A stretch of 30,282 nucleotides of DNA, taken from contig JAMDCW010000111.1 in assembly GCA_023489405.1 (NCBI GenBank), positions 1,730 through 32,011 on the forward strand. The letters are read 5' to 3'. The notes under the pieces are model-generated. The model was not told the origin of the DNA. It was given only the letters and a program-made list of their open reading frames with translations, and did not search any database. Source of the DNA: Chloroflexota bacterium. Its GTDB lineage: Bacteria > Chloroflexota > UBA4733. Position numbers and translations under genes: made by a program. Below, piece by piece: positions 22,351 through 30,282 of this stretch (position 1 is the first letter of the stretch; every line of letters begins with the position of its first letter).

Positions 22351-24633
22351 ATGCCAAGGTTAAGTGGTGACCATACCAGAACTTTCGTTACTATTTCTCA
22401 TAAAGTGCTCGTTTTTCTTGGCATTAGTATCGTATTAGTCGTTCCTTTCTGGCATTTTTGGGAGCTAATCACCCCAATAGCGGATGGTCGATGGTCAATA
22501 CAACGTGGCGACTTTACGCAGGTGCACTTTCCGATGCACTTTTTTGTGGTCAATTCCTATCAGCACGGGCGGCTTCCTTTATGGGCACCGGGAGTTAATG
22601 CAGGCCAGCCTGCCTTTGCCGACATTCAGTTCGATGCGTTCTATCCTCCCACGATTTTCTTAGCCTGGCTTCTTGGTCCATCTCACCCGCTTTCTCCCGG
22701 GGTGCTCATTCTCGATGAGCTCGGGCATTATGCTTGGGGCGGCCTTGGCATGTTTATTCTAGCTTTCAGCCTTATAAAAGCGCCTGAGGAAAGAGCAACA
22801 GTTCCCCAGGTTTTCGGGGCGACTTTTGCCGGCATTGCCTTCGAGCTGAGTGGTTATCTCACTTCTTATCCGCTCCAGGATGTAGATATCTTGCAGGTAT
22901 CTGTCTGGCTGCCATGGGTGATTTTGGGGCTGGAACGCTCACTTCTCTCTCCGTCACCGAAGGCGATTGCTGGTACAGCGGTCAGCTTCGGGATGGCAAT
23001 CACGGCAGGGCACCCTCAAGCCCTCTTATATATTGGTTATACAGCGGTTATTTGGTGCTTGCTGAGTGGCTGGCGCTACCGGAATCGCTGGCAGGTGCTG
23101 CTTGCCGCATGGCTGCGCTGCACGATAGGGATGTGCTTGGGTATCCTTGTCGGCCTCATTCAGCTTCTACCGACACTTCAAATGGTGCCTCTTACCGTCC
23201 GGCGTCAGGAGCCCTATAGTTTTCTCTCCGGAGGTTTTCGCCCTCAGGAACTGTTGGGCGCTTTTCTGGTGCAAGGATTCGGTTCGACGCCGCCTGCATA
23301 CCTCGGTGTGATCGTTCTTTTGAGCGCCGTCGCAGGCTTCCTCACCTGTGGAGGCCAGATGAGGCTCATTTGCAGCGGGCTCCTACTCTTTGGCAGTCTC
23401 ATGAGCCTCGGGCGTCACGGCCCGCTTTATCCCATTGCCTATCACATCTTCCCTGGATTCGCGATGATTCGAGATCAAGAGCGGGCTATCTTCATTGTCG
23501 CCTTCGTGGTCGCTCTCCTAGCAGCTTTAGGGTTATCTGGCATCGCGGAAATGGTGAAGAGACGGGAACGAAACATGCTCGTCACATTGTTCCTCGGGGC
23601 TACGATTTCTGCTGCGCTCTTTTGGTGGCGAATGCAGTGGCAGGCTCCAGGGCGGATGTCACTATCGGAGTACGATGCGCTATGGCGCAACGTGGTGTTT
23701 CTCGGATTGACGGCTGTGCTGCTAGCAATACTCAGCCTCCGCTTGCGCTTTGTCCCGGTTTTTTCGGGACTTCTCGTTCTCCTAGCCACCCTCGATTTGC
23801 AGAGTGCGCACTCCCACTATGGCCTTGTGGTAGGGAAAGAACATCCTTATCCACTATGGGGGATCATTCGTACGATGCAAGATGATAAGGCGCGGCCGTT
23901 TCGAGTGAGTACAGAAGGGACGCTTCCCGGGGATGGCAACGAGGGGCTTATCTACGGACTTGAGGATGTGATAGGGAGTACACCTCTAGAGCTGGCCAGG
24001 TTTGCTGCGATGAATGCGGCTGAGCCAGCGGGATGGCTTGATGGTACACGCCGTTCGATGCTGCTGAATGTGCGTTATATCGTCACGAAGCGTACGTTCC
24101 CTCCCAATGCGCCGCTTACGTTCTTGGGTGCAGAGGGAGATGTTCACCTCTATCGCTTGAGTCCTGCCTTAACGCTTCCACGAGCGTGGTTGGTGCATAC
24201 GGCCATTGTGGCTCACGGTAACGACGTATGGAAGATTCTCGGCAAGAGTGAAGTAGGGCAGATTGCGGTGGTTGACCGGCCGCTTGTATTAGGTCGTTTA
24301 CAAGGTACGGAAAGTGTCGAGGTTCAGGAGCTGTCTGCGACGCACCTCGTGGCTCACGTTGTCGCGCGGAGCGAAGGGTTGCTCGTCTGGAGCCAGATAG
24401 CATATCCAGGATGGCATATGTCTATTGATGGCGAGCCGGTCGCGTGGCATACGGTCGATGGTGCCCTGATGGGCACTGTTATGGACCCTGGTATTCATAC
24501 TGTTGTTCTCCGGTTTGAGCCGCACATTCTGATTTTCGGGGCTATCGGCACTGGGATAGGCTTGCTGGCAGCAGGGATACTCGTTGCGGGATCGTGGTAT
24601 TTCGAAAGGCGGCTGATTTATGGAGGGCACTAG
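22351..24633 (+). CDS. YfhO-family large membrane protein
   Basis: A 760-residue polytopic membrane protein. The first hydrophobic helix (KVLVFLGISIVLVVPFWHFW) is followed by a long extracytoplasmic loop containing GDFTQVHFPMHFF and GRLPLWAPGVNAGQP, the conserved first-loop pattern of YfhO and related GT-C-like proteins. About ten more membrane segments follow to about residue 480. A soluble domain comes next, with SEGLLVWSQIAYPGWHMSID, and a last helix (IGTGIGLLAAGILVAGSWYF). YfhO in Bacillus takes part in glycosylating lipoteichoic acid; related proteins are assumed to use polyprenyl-phosphate sugars. Substrate unknown. ATG 22351 has no clear ribosome binding site, so the start is less sure. 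Confidence 0.83.
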   Translation: MPRLSGDHTRTFVTISHKVLVFLGISIVLVVPFWHFWELITPIADGRWSIQRGDFTQVHFPMHFFVVNSYQHGRLPLWAPGVNAGQPAFADIQFDAFYPPTIFLAWLLGPSHPLSPGVLILDELGHYAWGGLGMFILAFSLIKAPEERATVPQVFGATFAGIAFELSGYLTSYPLQDVDILQVSVWLPWVILGLERSLLSPSPKAIAGTAVSFGMAITAGHPQALLYIGYTAVIWCLLSGWRYRNRWQVLLAAWLRCTIGMCLGILVGLIQLLPTLQMVPLTVRRQEPYSFLSGGFRPQELLGAFLVQGFGSTPPAYLGVIVLLSAVAGFLTCGGQMRLICSGLLLFGSLMSLGRHGPLYPIAYHIFPGFAMIRDQERAIFIVAFVVALLAALGLSGIAEMVKRRERNMLVTLFLGATISAALFWWRMQWQAPGRMSLSEYDALWRNVVFLGLTAVLLAILSLRLRFVPVFSGLLVLLATLDLQSAHSHYGLVVGKEHPYPLWGIIRTMQDDKARPFRVSTEGTLPGDGNEGLIYGLEDVIGSTPLELARFAAMNAAEPAGWLDGTRRSMLLNVRYIVTKRTFPPNAPLTFLGAEGDVHLYRLSPALTLPRAWLVHTAIVAHGNDVWKILGKSEVGQIAVVDRPLVLGRLQGTESVEVQELSATHLVAHVVARSEGLLVWSQIAYPGWHMSIDGEPVAWHTVDGALMGTVMDPGIHTVVLRFEPHILIFGAIGTGIGLLAAGILVAGSWYFERRLIYGGH

Positions 24634-24708
24634 GCGCAGCGTCCTTGGGGTACAGTACACTCGCCTGGCGTAGGGGTTATCGGTGATGGTGAGAGGGCAT
24701 GGTAGCAC

Positions 24709-25878
24709 GTGGTCAAGGTCGCTGAGCGGGTTGAACAGCTTCCCCCCTATCTTTTTGTGCAGATCCGTCAGAAAGAACGTGAAGCACGAGCACGAGGAAT
24801 TGATGTCATCAGTCTGGGAGTTGGAGACCCTGACCAGCCAACTCCTGGACATATCATTGATACGCTTGTCGATGCGGCCCGTGATCCGGCGATGCATGTC
24901 TACCCACCAGATGAAGAACGAGGAATGGAGATATTCCGAGCGGCTATTGCCCGCTGGTACAAACGACGCTTTGAAGTCACGCTCGATCTGGATAAGCATG
25001 TGCTCGCACTTATTGGCAGCAAAGAAGGTAACCATCATATAGCATTGGCATACCTCGATCCAGGGGATGTCGCGCTCATTCCTGATCCCGCCTATCCGGC
25101 ATATGTGGCGAGCGCAATTTTTGCCGGCGCGCAACTCGTGCGGCTTCCGCTGCATGCTGAGCACGGATGGCTGTTACGCTTCCAAGATATTCCGACTGAC
25201 CTGGCCAAGAGAGCGAAGATTCTCTGGCTAAACTATCCGAACAATCCCACGACTGCACTGGCCCCACAGCATTTTTGGAAGGAGGCGGCAGAGTGGGCCC
25301 AGGCGTTTGACACGATCGTCGTCAATGATTTTCCTTATAGCGAAATAGCCTTTGATGAGCCTACGGTCAGTGCGCTGTCGACGAATAGGCTTGATGCCCC
25401 TGTGGTGGAGTTCAACTCGCTTTCCAAACCCTACAACATGACGGGCTGGCGTATCGGCATGGCTGTGGGTAATGCGGACATCATCGCTGCGCTCCGGAAA
25501 GTGAAGGAAAACACTGATTCTGGCATCTTCGGTGCGATCCAACGAGCTGGCATTGAGGCGTTGGATGGCCCTCAAGACCATATTACCTCTCTAGTGCAGC
25601 TCTACCGCCGGCGTCGCGACTTGGTGGTAGAGACGTGGAGGTCTATCGGGCTTGGGATGAAACACCCTCAAGCCACCTTTTACGTATGGGCTCCGATCCC
25701 CCAGGGCATGCACTCCATAGAGTTTGCAGGTGCGCTCCTCGAGAAGACTGGTGTTGTCGTTACTCCTGGGATCGGCTATGGTAATCACGGAGACCATTAT
25801 GTGCGTATGTCGCTGACCATTGCTGACGACCGGCTCGAAGAAGCGATGCGCCGGATCAAGGCGGTGGGGCAGTGGTAG
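24709..25878 (+). CDS. dapL: LL-diaminopimelate aminotransferase-like class I aminotransferase
   Basis: A 389-residue PLP enzyme. Visible family blocks are SLGVGDPDQPTP (about 35-46), IGSKEGNHH (102-110), PNNPTT (177-182), NDFPYSEI (206-213), and the PLP Lys240 in SLSKPYNMTGWRIG. The IGSKEG and DPAYPAY blocks resemble DapL proteins annotated in Chloroflexota, which convert tetrahydrodipicolinate to LL-diaminopimelate; other aminotransferases of this subgroup remain possible. GTG 24709 is the first start after an in-frame stop at 24703-24705. The end overlaps the homoserine dehydrogenase start by 7 bp. If DapL is correct, both enzymes draw on aspartate semialdehyde, one for lysine and peptidoglycan and the other for threonine and methionine. 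Confidence 0.82.
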   Translation: MVKVAERVEQLPPYLFVQIRQKEREARARGIDVISLGVGDPDQPTPGHIIDTLVDAARDPAMHVYPPDEERGMEIFRAAIARWYKRRFEVTLDLDKHVLALIGSKEGNHHIALAYLDPGDVALIPDPAYPAYVASAIFAGAQLVRLPLHAEHGWLLRFQDIPTDLAKRAKILWLNYPNNPTTALAPQHFWKEAAEWAQAFDTIVVNDFPYSEIAFDEPTVSALSTNRLDAPVVEFNSLSKPYNMTGWRIGMAVGNADIIAALRKVKENTDSGIFGAIQRAGIEALDGPQDHITSLVQLYRRRRDLVVETWRSIGLGMKHPQATFYVWAPIPQGMHSIEFAGALLEKTGVVVTPGIGYGNHGDHYVRMSLTIADDRLEEAMRRIKAVGQW

Positions 25879-27185
25879 CGGAGCCACTTCACCTGCGCAT
25901 TGGCCTCCTCGGCTTAGGCACTGTTGGCGGTGCGGTGGCGGAGTTCATCATCACGCGAGCGGAGCGCATCACGCGCCTTTTCGATTGTCATCTTGAACTG
26001 AGCCGGGTGCTTGTGCGTGATCGTGAACGGCGACGTTCCATAGCGCTGCCTCCTGCGCTGGTGACGACACGAGTAGAGGAGGTCATCGAGGATGATTCGA
26101 TAGATATCGTCGTTGAGGTAATCGGGGGAGAAGAGCCCGCTTTCAGCTATATGCGCACTGCTATTCAGCGGGGGAAACATCTCGTTACGGCAAACAAAGA
26201 GGTTATGGCGAAGCATGGCCGGGAGCTTCTCGACCTTGCGAATCAGCATGGAGTCGATCTCTACTATGAGGCCAGCGTAGGAGGTGGTTTACCTCTCATT
26301 GGCCCTTTTCGGAGAGATCTCGTGGCGAATCATATTTCATCGGTGCGGGCGATTATCAATGGGACGACGAACTATATTCTCTCGCGAATGTCGCGTGAAG
26401 GTATAGATTTCGCTGTAGCGCTGGAGGAAGCGCAAGCGTTGGGTTACGCCGAAGTGGATCCTACGAATGACGTTGATGGGCATGACGCGGTATACAAGCT
26501 GGCTATTCTTGCTTCGCTTGCTTTCCACACGGAGATTCTGCCGCACCAAATCTATCGAGAGGGTATTACTCAGGTAACAGCGAAAGACTTCCGCTATGCT
26601 CATGAGATGGGGTATGCCATCAAACTGCTAGCGATTGCGCGAGAAATGCCTACGGGTATTGAAGCTCGGGTCCATCCGGCACTTATTCCCCAAGAACAGC
26701 TCTTGTCTGAGGTCAACGGCGTGTTCAATGCCGTTGAAATCGAGGGTGATCTCGTTGGGCATGTTGTGCTCTACGGGAGGGGTGCGGGAAGCTTCCCCAC
26801 TGCCAGCGCTATAGCAGGGGATCTGATCGACCTGGTACGCAATATTCGGAAAAGTGTCAGCAACCGGATCCAGGCCCATATCGAGTCGGGGGCGCACATA
26901 TTGCCTATTGAAGAGGTGCGCACGCGCTTCTACCTCCGGCTCACGGTAGTTGACGAGCCTGGAGTTCTCGCAGAGATTGCGAGCATTTTCGGTGAATTGC
27001 GCATCAGCATTGCGGCCTTTATTCAAAAAGAGGCGGATATAGAGCGACAGAGCGCTGAGATTATCATGCTCACGCATCAAGCGAGAGAAGCAGAGATACG
27101 CAGGGCAGTGGAGAGACTCCGTCAGGTACACCGCATCATCGAGATAGGCATACTCTTGCGCCTTGAAGACACCCCTAGTGAGTGA
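25872..27185 (+). CDS. hom: Homoserine dehydrogenase
   Basis: Reduces aspartate-4-semialdehyde to homoserine with NAD(P)H, the branch to threonine and methionine. The 437-residue protein has the N-terminal Rossmann motif GLLGLGTVGGAVAEF (residues about 9-23), TANKEVMAKHG near 107, EASVGGGLPLIGPF near 134, and the GYAEVDPTNDVDGHDAVYKL catalytic block near 190. A C-terminal ACT domain (LRLTVVDEPGVLAEIASIFG, about 352-371, to the end) suggests feedback control by threonine, as in other long-form enzymes. GTG 25872 overlaps the stop of the aminotransferase gene, so translation is coupled. It converges on the fucosidase gene with 24 bp between them and no visible terminator. Confidence 0.96.
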   Translation: MVAEPLHLRIGLLGLGTVGGAVAEFIITRAERITRLFDCHLELSRVLVRDRERRRSIALPPALVTTRVEEVIEDDSIDIVVEVIGGEEPAFSYMRTAIQRGKHLVTANKEVMAKHGRELLDLANQHGVDLYYEASVGGGLPLIGPFRRDLVANHISSVRAIINGTTNYILSRMSREGIDFAVALEEAQALGYAEVDPTNDVDGHDAVYKLAILASLAFHTEILPHQIYREGITQVTAKDFRYAHEMGYAIKLLAIAREMPTGIEARVHPALIPQEQLLSEVNGVFNAVEIEGDLVGHVVLYGRGAGSFPTASAIAGDLIDLVRNIRKSVSNRIQAHIESGAHILPIEEVRTRFYLRLTVVDEPGVLAEIASIFGELRISIAAFIQKEADIERQSAEIIMLTHQAREAEIRRAVERLRQVHRIIEIGILLRLEDTPSE

Positions 27186-27209
27186 TCGATCGGGTTTCCA
27201 GTTCGCCTG

Positions 27210-28517
27210 TCACTTGAGAAAGAGCTCTATCACGGGAACGAGCGTCTCAGGGTGTTGGATAGGGAGGTCCAGGCGCAGAGTGCTACCACCTTTGCCATCT
27301 GCCGGTTCGGTCATCCGCACTTCGGAGGCGTCGTGAAGCAACTGAGCGTACTCTACCTTGCCAGCAAGCTCGTCGAGATAGATGGTACGAAAAGGCCACG
27401 CGAAGGTGTGAAGGTACAGGCGCTTACCGTTCTGGGTGAACCGGCAATCTGTTGGAGCAGAAAAAGTGCTTTGGGTGCAACCATAGATACTTCTGCTGTG
27501 TAGGCGCATCCACTCGCCGATGGCAGCGAGTGTTCGGGAAGCTCGAGGATCAAACTCTCCACGAGCGGTGGGACCGACGTTGAGGAGCATATTGCCGCCT
27601 TTCGAGACGGCGTCGACGAGCATACGCACAAGCAGATCAGGCGACTTCCAATCAAGGTTATCACGATCGTAGCCCCATGATCCATTGAGGGTCTGGCACG
27701 CTTCCCAGACAACGGGCTGACTGTTAACGGTGACCCAACCCCGTGGCTGGACTTGTTCTGGAGTGTAGAAGTCCCCTTCCACTTCAGTTCTGTTGTTAAT
27801 GAGGATGTGAGGCTGGAGGTCACGGATCATCGCAATGAGCTTTTCAGATTGCCAGTCGTCTTTGCCTTTGCCTTTTGACCAGTCCCAGTCACGTTGAGAA
27901 TACGAGAAGTCCAGCCAGAGGATGTCGATCTTTCCGTAGCGTGTGAGGAGTTCTCGTACTTGACCGTGGAGATATGCGGCATACTGGGTGATGTCTCGAT
28001 TGGCTTGAGCTGTACGATACTCTACGTCATCTCGTTGCGGGTGGAGTCCATCTACGGGAAACTGGGGATGATGCCAATCGATCAGAGAATGATAGAAGCC
28101 GATGCGCAGTCCTTCGGAGCGAAAGGCATCCACATATTCACGGACGAGATCACGTTGGGCGGGTGTATTTGTCGCTTTATAGTCGGTCAAGTTGGAGTCC
28201 CAAAGGCAAAAACCATCGTGGTGCTTGGTCGTCAGTACGGCATAACGCATGCCAGCCGCTTTTGCTGCTTGCGCCCATTCGCGTGGATCATACAGATCGG
28301 GGTCGAAATGAGTGAAGTAGCGTTGATAGTGTTCATCACTCATTCGCTCGCGGTTTTTGACCCATTCGTGGCGAGCAGGCAAGGCGTAGATTCCCCAGTG
28401 GATGAATAATCCGAAGCGATCATGGACGAACCACGAACTGTCACCAACTGTCGACTGTGGTTGCGCTATTTCTGCCAATCTCTTCCTCTTCTTCCCAGAT
28501 GTGATCAAAGGGAGCAT
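27210..28517 (-). CDS. Alpha-L-fucosidase, glycoside hydrolase family 29
   Basis: A retaining exo-fucosidase of 435 residues. The GH29 signature is clear: FGLFIHWGIYALPARHEW (about 35-52), LTTKHHDGFCLWDS (95-108), GFYHSLIDWHH (140-150), and DILWLDFSY with Asp203 as the likely nucleophile. LLNVGPTARGEFD lies further on. No signal peptide is evident, so it is probably cytoplasmic. The ORF stays open to 28793, but that passes through tRNA-Cys, so ATG 28517 (or GTG 28526) is taken; neither has a visible ribosome binding site, leaving the start uncertain. The gene lies 48 bp downstream of tRNA-Cys and may be partly read from its promoter. No fucose transport or catabolic partners are adjacent. Confidence 0.92.
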   Translation of the reverse strand: MLPLITSGKKRKRLAEIAQPQSTVGDSSWFVHDRFGLFIHWGIYALPARHEWVKNRERMSDEHYQRYFTHFDPDLYDPREWAQAAKAAGMRYAVLTTKHHDGFCLWDSNLTDYKATNTPAQRDLVREYVDAFRSEGLRIGFYHSLIDWHHPQFPVDGLHPQRDDVEYRTAQANRDITQYAAYLHGQVRELLTRYGKIDILWLDFSYSQRDWDWSKGKGKDDWQSEKLIAMIRDLQPHILINNRTEVEGDFYTPEQVQPRGWVTVNSQPVVWEACQTLNGSWGYDRDNLDWKSPDLLVRMLVDAVSKGGNMLLNVGPTARGEFDPRASRTLAAIGEWMRLHSRSIYGCTQSTFSAPTDCRFTQNGKRLYLHTFAWPFRTIYLDELAGKVEYAQLLHDASEVRMTEPADGKGGSTLRLDLPIQHPETLVPVIELFLK

Positions 28518-28565
28518 GGCACGCACGGGGGAGGGAGTCAAAGGATCTGGCACTGCTGGCAGGTG

Positions 28566-28637
28566 AGGCGACGGGCGGAATCGAACCGCCGATCGGGGTT
28601 TTGCAGACCCCTGCCTTGACCACTTGGCCACGTCGCC
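28566..28637 (-). tRNA. tRNA-Cys (anticodon GCA)
   Basis: The minus strand folds as a cloverleaf. The acceptor is GGCGACG/CGTCGCC with discriminator U. The D-arm contains TGGCCAAGTGG, the anticodon arm is GGGGT-CTGCAAA-ACCCC (anticodon GCA), and the T-arm is GGCGG-TTCGATT-CCGCC. CCA is not encoded. The 72-nt length and U73 fit bacterial tRNA-Cys. Confidence 0.96.
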
Positions 28638-28648
28638 AGCAGGGTACG

Positions 28649-28654
28649 AGTGTA
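28649..28654 (-). promoter_or_regulatory. Extended -10 promoter of tRNA-Cys
   Basis: TGGTACACT on the minus strand gives a TACACT -10 box (28654-28649) preceded by TG, an extended -10 form; no -35 is evident. The box ends 12 bases before the tRNA 5' end. The remainder to 28831 holds a palindrome, GGCTCAGTCTGAGCC (28799-28813), without a T-run, and no gene that I can support. Confidence 0.45.
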
Positions 28655-28831
28655 CCACGAACCTTTCAGGAGCTGGGAGGTGCAATTCGCTCGCTGTACC
28701 TTCTTTCGTCTCAGGTGGTCTTGGCATCTGACCATCAGTGCTGGAGGCGTTGCCGGATCTGTCAGGGCCGCCGCTGGAGATCAGCCCCTGCATCGTGTGG
28801 CTCAGTCTGAGCCGACAGTCGGGTTATGCTG

Positions 28832-30262
28832 TCAGTGCTCTACCTCGGCTGCGGGAGCGTGTATCGTCACTTTCGTCCCTCGCCCAGGACTCGATTGGAT
28901 TTCCAGCTTCCCGTCCAGCAGTTGGGCGCGCTCCTGCATGCCCAGGATGCCGAGTGCAGCCTTTGGGTCGTCTTGTGGTCCCGGGGTAAAGCCAACGCCG
29001 TTATCTTGAACTGTTAGCGAGACTTGATTCCTAACGAAGGTCAGACGGACGGTGACTGAGGTCGCCTGTGCGTGACGCTCGACGTTGTGAAGCGCCTCCT
29101 GGCCGATGCGGAAGAGCCCAAGCTCAGCGTCAGCGGCGAGCCGGCGCACGGGGCCACGAACTTCTAAACGGCTGGCGATTCCAGTCCGCTGCTTCAGATC
29201 CTCCACTAGGCGTCGAAGGGAAGCAGCCAGCCCGAGATCCTCGAGAACACTCGGTCGGAGACTGCTGCTGAACTCGCGGAGCGACTGGACAATCTGTTCG
29301 GCCGATAGTCGAACGGTCTCCAGTCCAGTGATCACCGCCGGTTGCAGAGGACTGACCTGGTCGCGAATTGCGTCGACCTGCCGGCAGAGGATGATCAGCG
29401 ACTGAATCGTCTCATCGTGAAGCTCCTGAGCGATCCGCCGGCGCTCAGCCTCCTGCGCCTGAAGCACACTGCTGGCGTACGCGTGGAGGTGTTCGTGACG
29501 ACGACGCTCCTCGGTCACATCCTTCAGCATCACCTGAAAAAGCGTGCCATCTCCACTATCGGTGATCTTCGTAACGCTTGGCTCAATCCAGTTGATCGCG
29601 CTGACATCCTGGCCGTGAGTTACCGCGATGACCGGAGCCCGGCTGGTGGTCTTGGCGAGCCACTCTAAGAGCATCTGACCGGGTGAGTTCAGGATATCCA
29701 CCAGAGAAATGTTCTGCAAGGCGGACATAGGCCGACCAAAGAGGATCCCCGCGGCTGGGTTGGCCTCGCGCACGATTCCATCAGGCGAAACCAGGAGCAG
29801 GGGAATCGGACTAGTCTCAAATAGACTCCGATACTTCCCTTCGGAAAGCTGAAGCCGCATCTCGGCACTCTCAGCCTGCCAACGCATCCGTATCTCCCGA
29901 TCGACGCGCTTTCCGACGAACAGTGCGACGGCCGTGACCACTGTCACCTGGAAAGCGGCGATCAAGCCTTGCTCACCGCGATCCTCGAGCGCGATGATCA
30001 GGAATGAGAGCGTCATACACCAGAGAGCTGTGGCCAGGGAGCCAATAAAGCCAAAGGTCAGCGCGGCGTAGGTGAGGGGAACGAAGTAGAGGGAGATCGA
30101 GAGGAGACAGAGGGAGTGAGATCCTCCTGAGTTCCCACAATGAACGGATACTGCTCCGAAGATTCCCACAGTGAGAGCGACCAGTGCCTGAACAGTCCAG
30201 AAGCGCCAGTTTTCGAACGGTGGCTTCAGTGGAGAGCCGTTAGTGATCCGGGCCTCGCTCAT
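28832..30262 (-). CDS. Membrane-bound sensor histidine kinase with PAS domain (NarL/DesK-type, HisKA_3)
   Basis: A 476-residue sensor. Residues about 20-118 contain three or four hydrophobic segments forming a membrane sensor region. A PAS domain follows at about 140-255 (YRSLFETSPIPLLLVSPDGI, then NPAAGILFGRP). The dimerisation/phospho-acceptor helix of the HisKA_3 type, AEERRRIAQELHDETIQSL in pattern (here EAERRRIAQELHDETIQSL), carries His282. The HATPase domain has GLFRIGQEALHNVERHA (N-box), DNGVGF and GLGI-like GILGM motifs. ATG 30262 has AGGAAAG upstream. Such kinases pair with LuxR/NarL-type regulators; none follows in the 190 bp downstream, so the partner is upstream of the window edge or unlinked. 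The pseudo-receiver at 13817 is an unlikely target. Composition is GC-rich. Confidence 0.93.
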   Translation of the reverse strand: MSEARITNGSPLKPPFENWRFWTVQALVALTVGIFGAVSVHCGNSGGSHSLCLLSISLYFVPLTYAALTFGFIGSLATALWCMTLSFLIIALEDRGEQGLIAAFQVTVVTAVALFVGKRVDREIRMRWQAESAEMRLQLSEGKYRSLFETSPIPLLLVSPDGIVREANPAAGILFGRPMSALQNISLVDILNSPGQMLLEWLAKTTSRAPVIAVTHGQDVSAINWIEPSVTKITDSGDGTLFQVMLKDVTEERRRHEHLHAYASSVLQAQEAERRRIAQELHDETIQSLIILCRQVDAIRDQVSPLQPAVITGLETVRLSAEQIVQSLREFSSSLRPSVLEDLGLAASLRRLVEDLKQRTGIASRLEVRGPVRRLAADAELGLFRIGQEALHNVERHAQATSVTVRLTFVRNQVSLTVQDNGVGFTPGPQDDPKAALGILGMQERAQLLDGKLEIQSSPGRGTKVTIHAPAAEVEH

Positions 30263-30282
30263 CGATACTTTCCTGATCTTCA

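Noticed and set aside
28518..28793. 92-residue N-terminal extension of the fucosidase
   Set aside because: It would translate the tRNA-Cys gene and has no similarity to GH29 N-termini.
28650..29405. Plus-strand ORFs opposite the histidine kinase
   Set aside because: GC-rich antisense frames without domain patterns.
1..30282. CRISPR arrays, insertion sequences, prophage genes
   Set aside because: No regularly spaced repeats, no transposase or integrase motifs, no phage structural genes seen.

Overview
The window is bacterial chromosomal DNA, nearly all of it coding, with 23 protein genes I accept, two tRNA genes and no insertion sequences or CRISPR. The gene set points to Chloroflexota, most likely a Thermomicrobia-type bacterium. 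It includes ThyX, an LL-diaminopimelate-type aminotransferase, HrcA, a YfhO-like membrane protein, frequent GTG/TTG starts and tRNAs without encoded CCA. The taxonomic placement is inference; no rRNA is present. The two edges (about 1-1400 and 28800-30282) are visibly richer in G+C than the core: 43 of 60 bases in 541-600 and 44 of 60 in 29101-29160, against 31 of 60 in 9961-10020.

Left part (1-6750), carbohydrate genes plus thyX. A sugar-type ABC solute-binding lipoprotein, cut by the window edge, follows a LacI-family regulator on the minus strand. The lacI promoter carries a cre-like operator at its start point. A Gfo/Idh oxidoreductase and thyX follow on the minus strand. Divergent from thyX are an aldo/keto reductase and a glycogen-debranching-type glucosidase. 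The 3' end of thyX holds an exact 43-bp tandem duplication that shifts the frame and removes the old C-terminus. Between lacI and the oxidoreductase gene is a folded, terminator-ended plus-strand segment with no gene to serve.

Middle-left (6751-13310), all minus strand: an inositol-monophosphatase-family gene, tRNA-Pro(CGG), then a shortened division/cell-wall cluster transcribed rsmH-ftsL-murD-ftsW-murG. The usual ftsI, murE, murF and mraY between ftsL and murD are absent, as are murC, murB and ftsQ/A/Z after murG.

Middle (13311-19640), all plus strand: an unknown acidic protein, a degenerate receiver domain that has lost its phospho-acceptor Asp, a MiaB-type tRNA methylthiotransferase, a TPR protein with an acidic tail, and hrcA-grpE-dnaJ without dnaK. 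No canonical CIRCE element is visible; another inverted repeat sits at the hrcA promoter.

Right part (19640-30282): a small unknown minus-strand gene with a hairpin leader, a relic of a VOC/glyoxalase gene, a tandem-GNAT acetyltransferase followed directly by a Nudix hydrolase, an A-type Fe-S carrier with a roughly 10-bp-phased repeat upstream, a large YfhO-like membrane protein, an aspartate-family pair (aminotransferase and homoserine dehydrogenase, overlapping), a GH29 alpha-L-fucosidase, tRNA-Cys(GCA) and a PAS-containing NarL-type histidine kinase.

I do not see a clear new multi-gene system. The most checkable novelties are the thyX duplication, the orphan structured RNA at about 1533-1664, the unknown protein plus pseudo-receiver pair at 13332-14164, and the phased repeat upstream of the Fe-S carrier.
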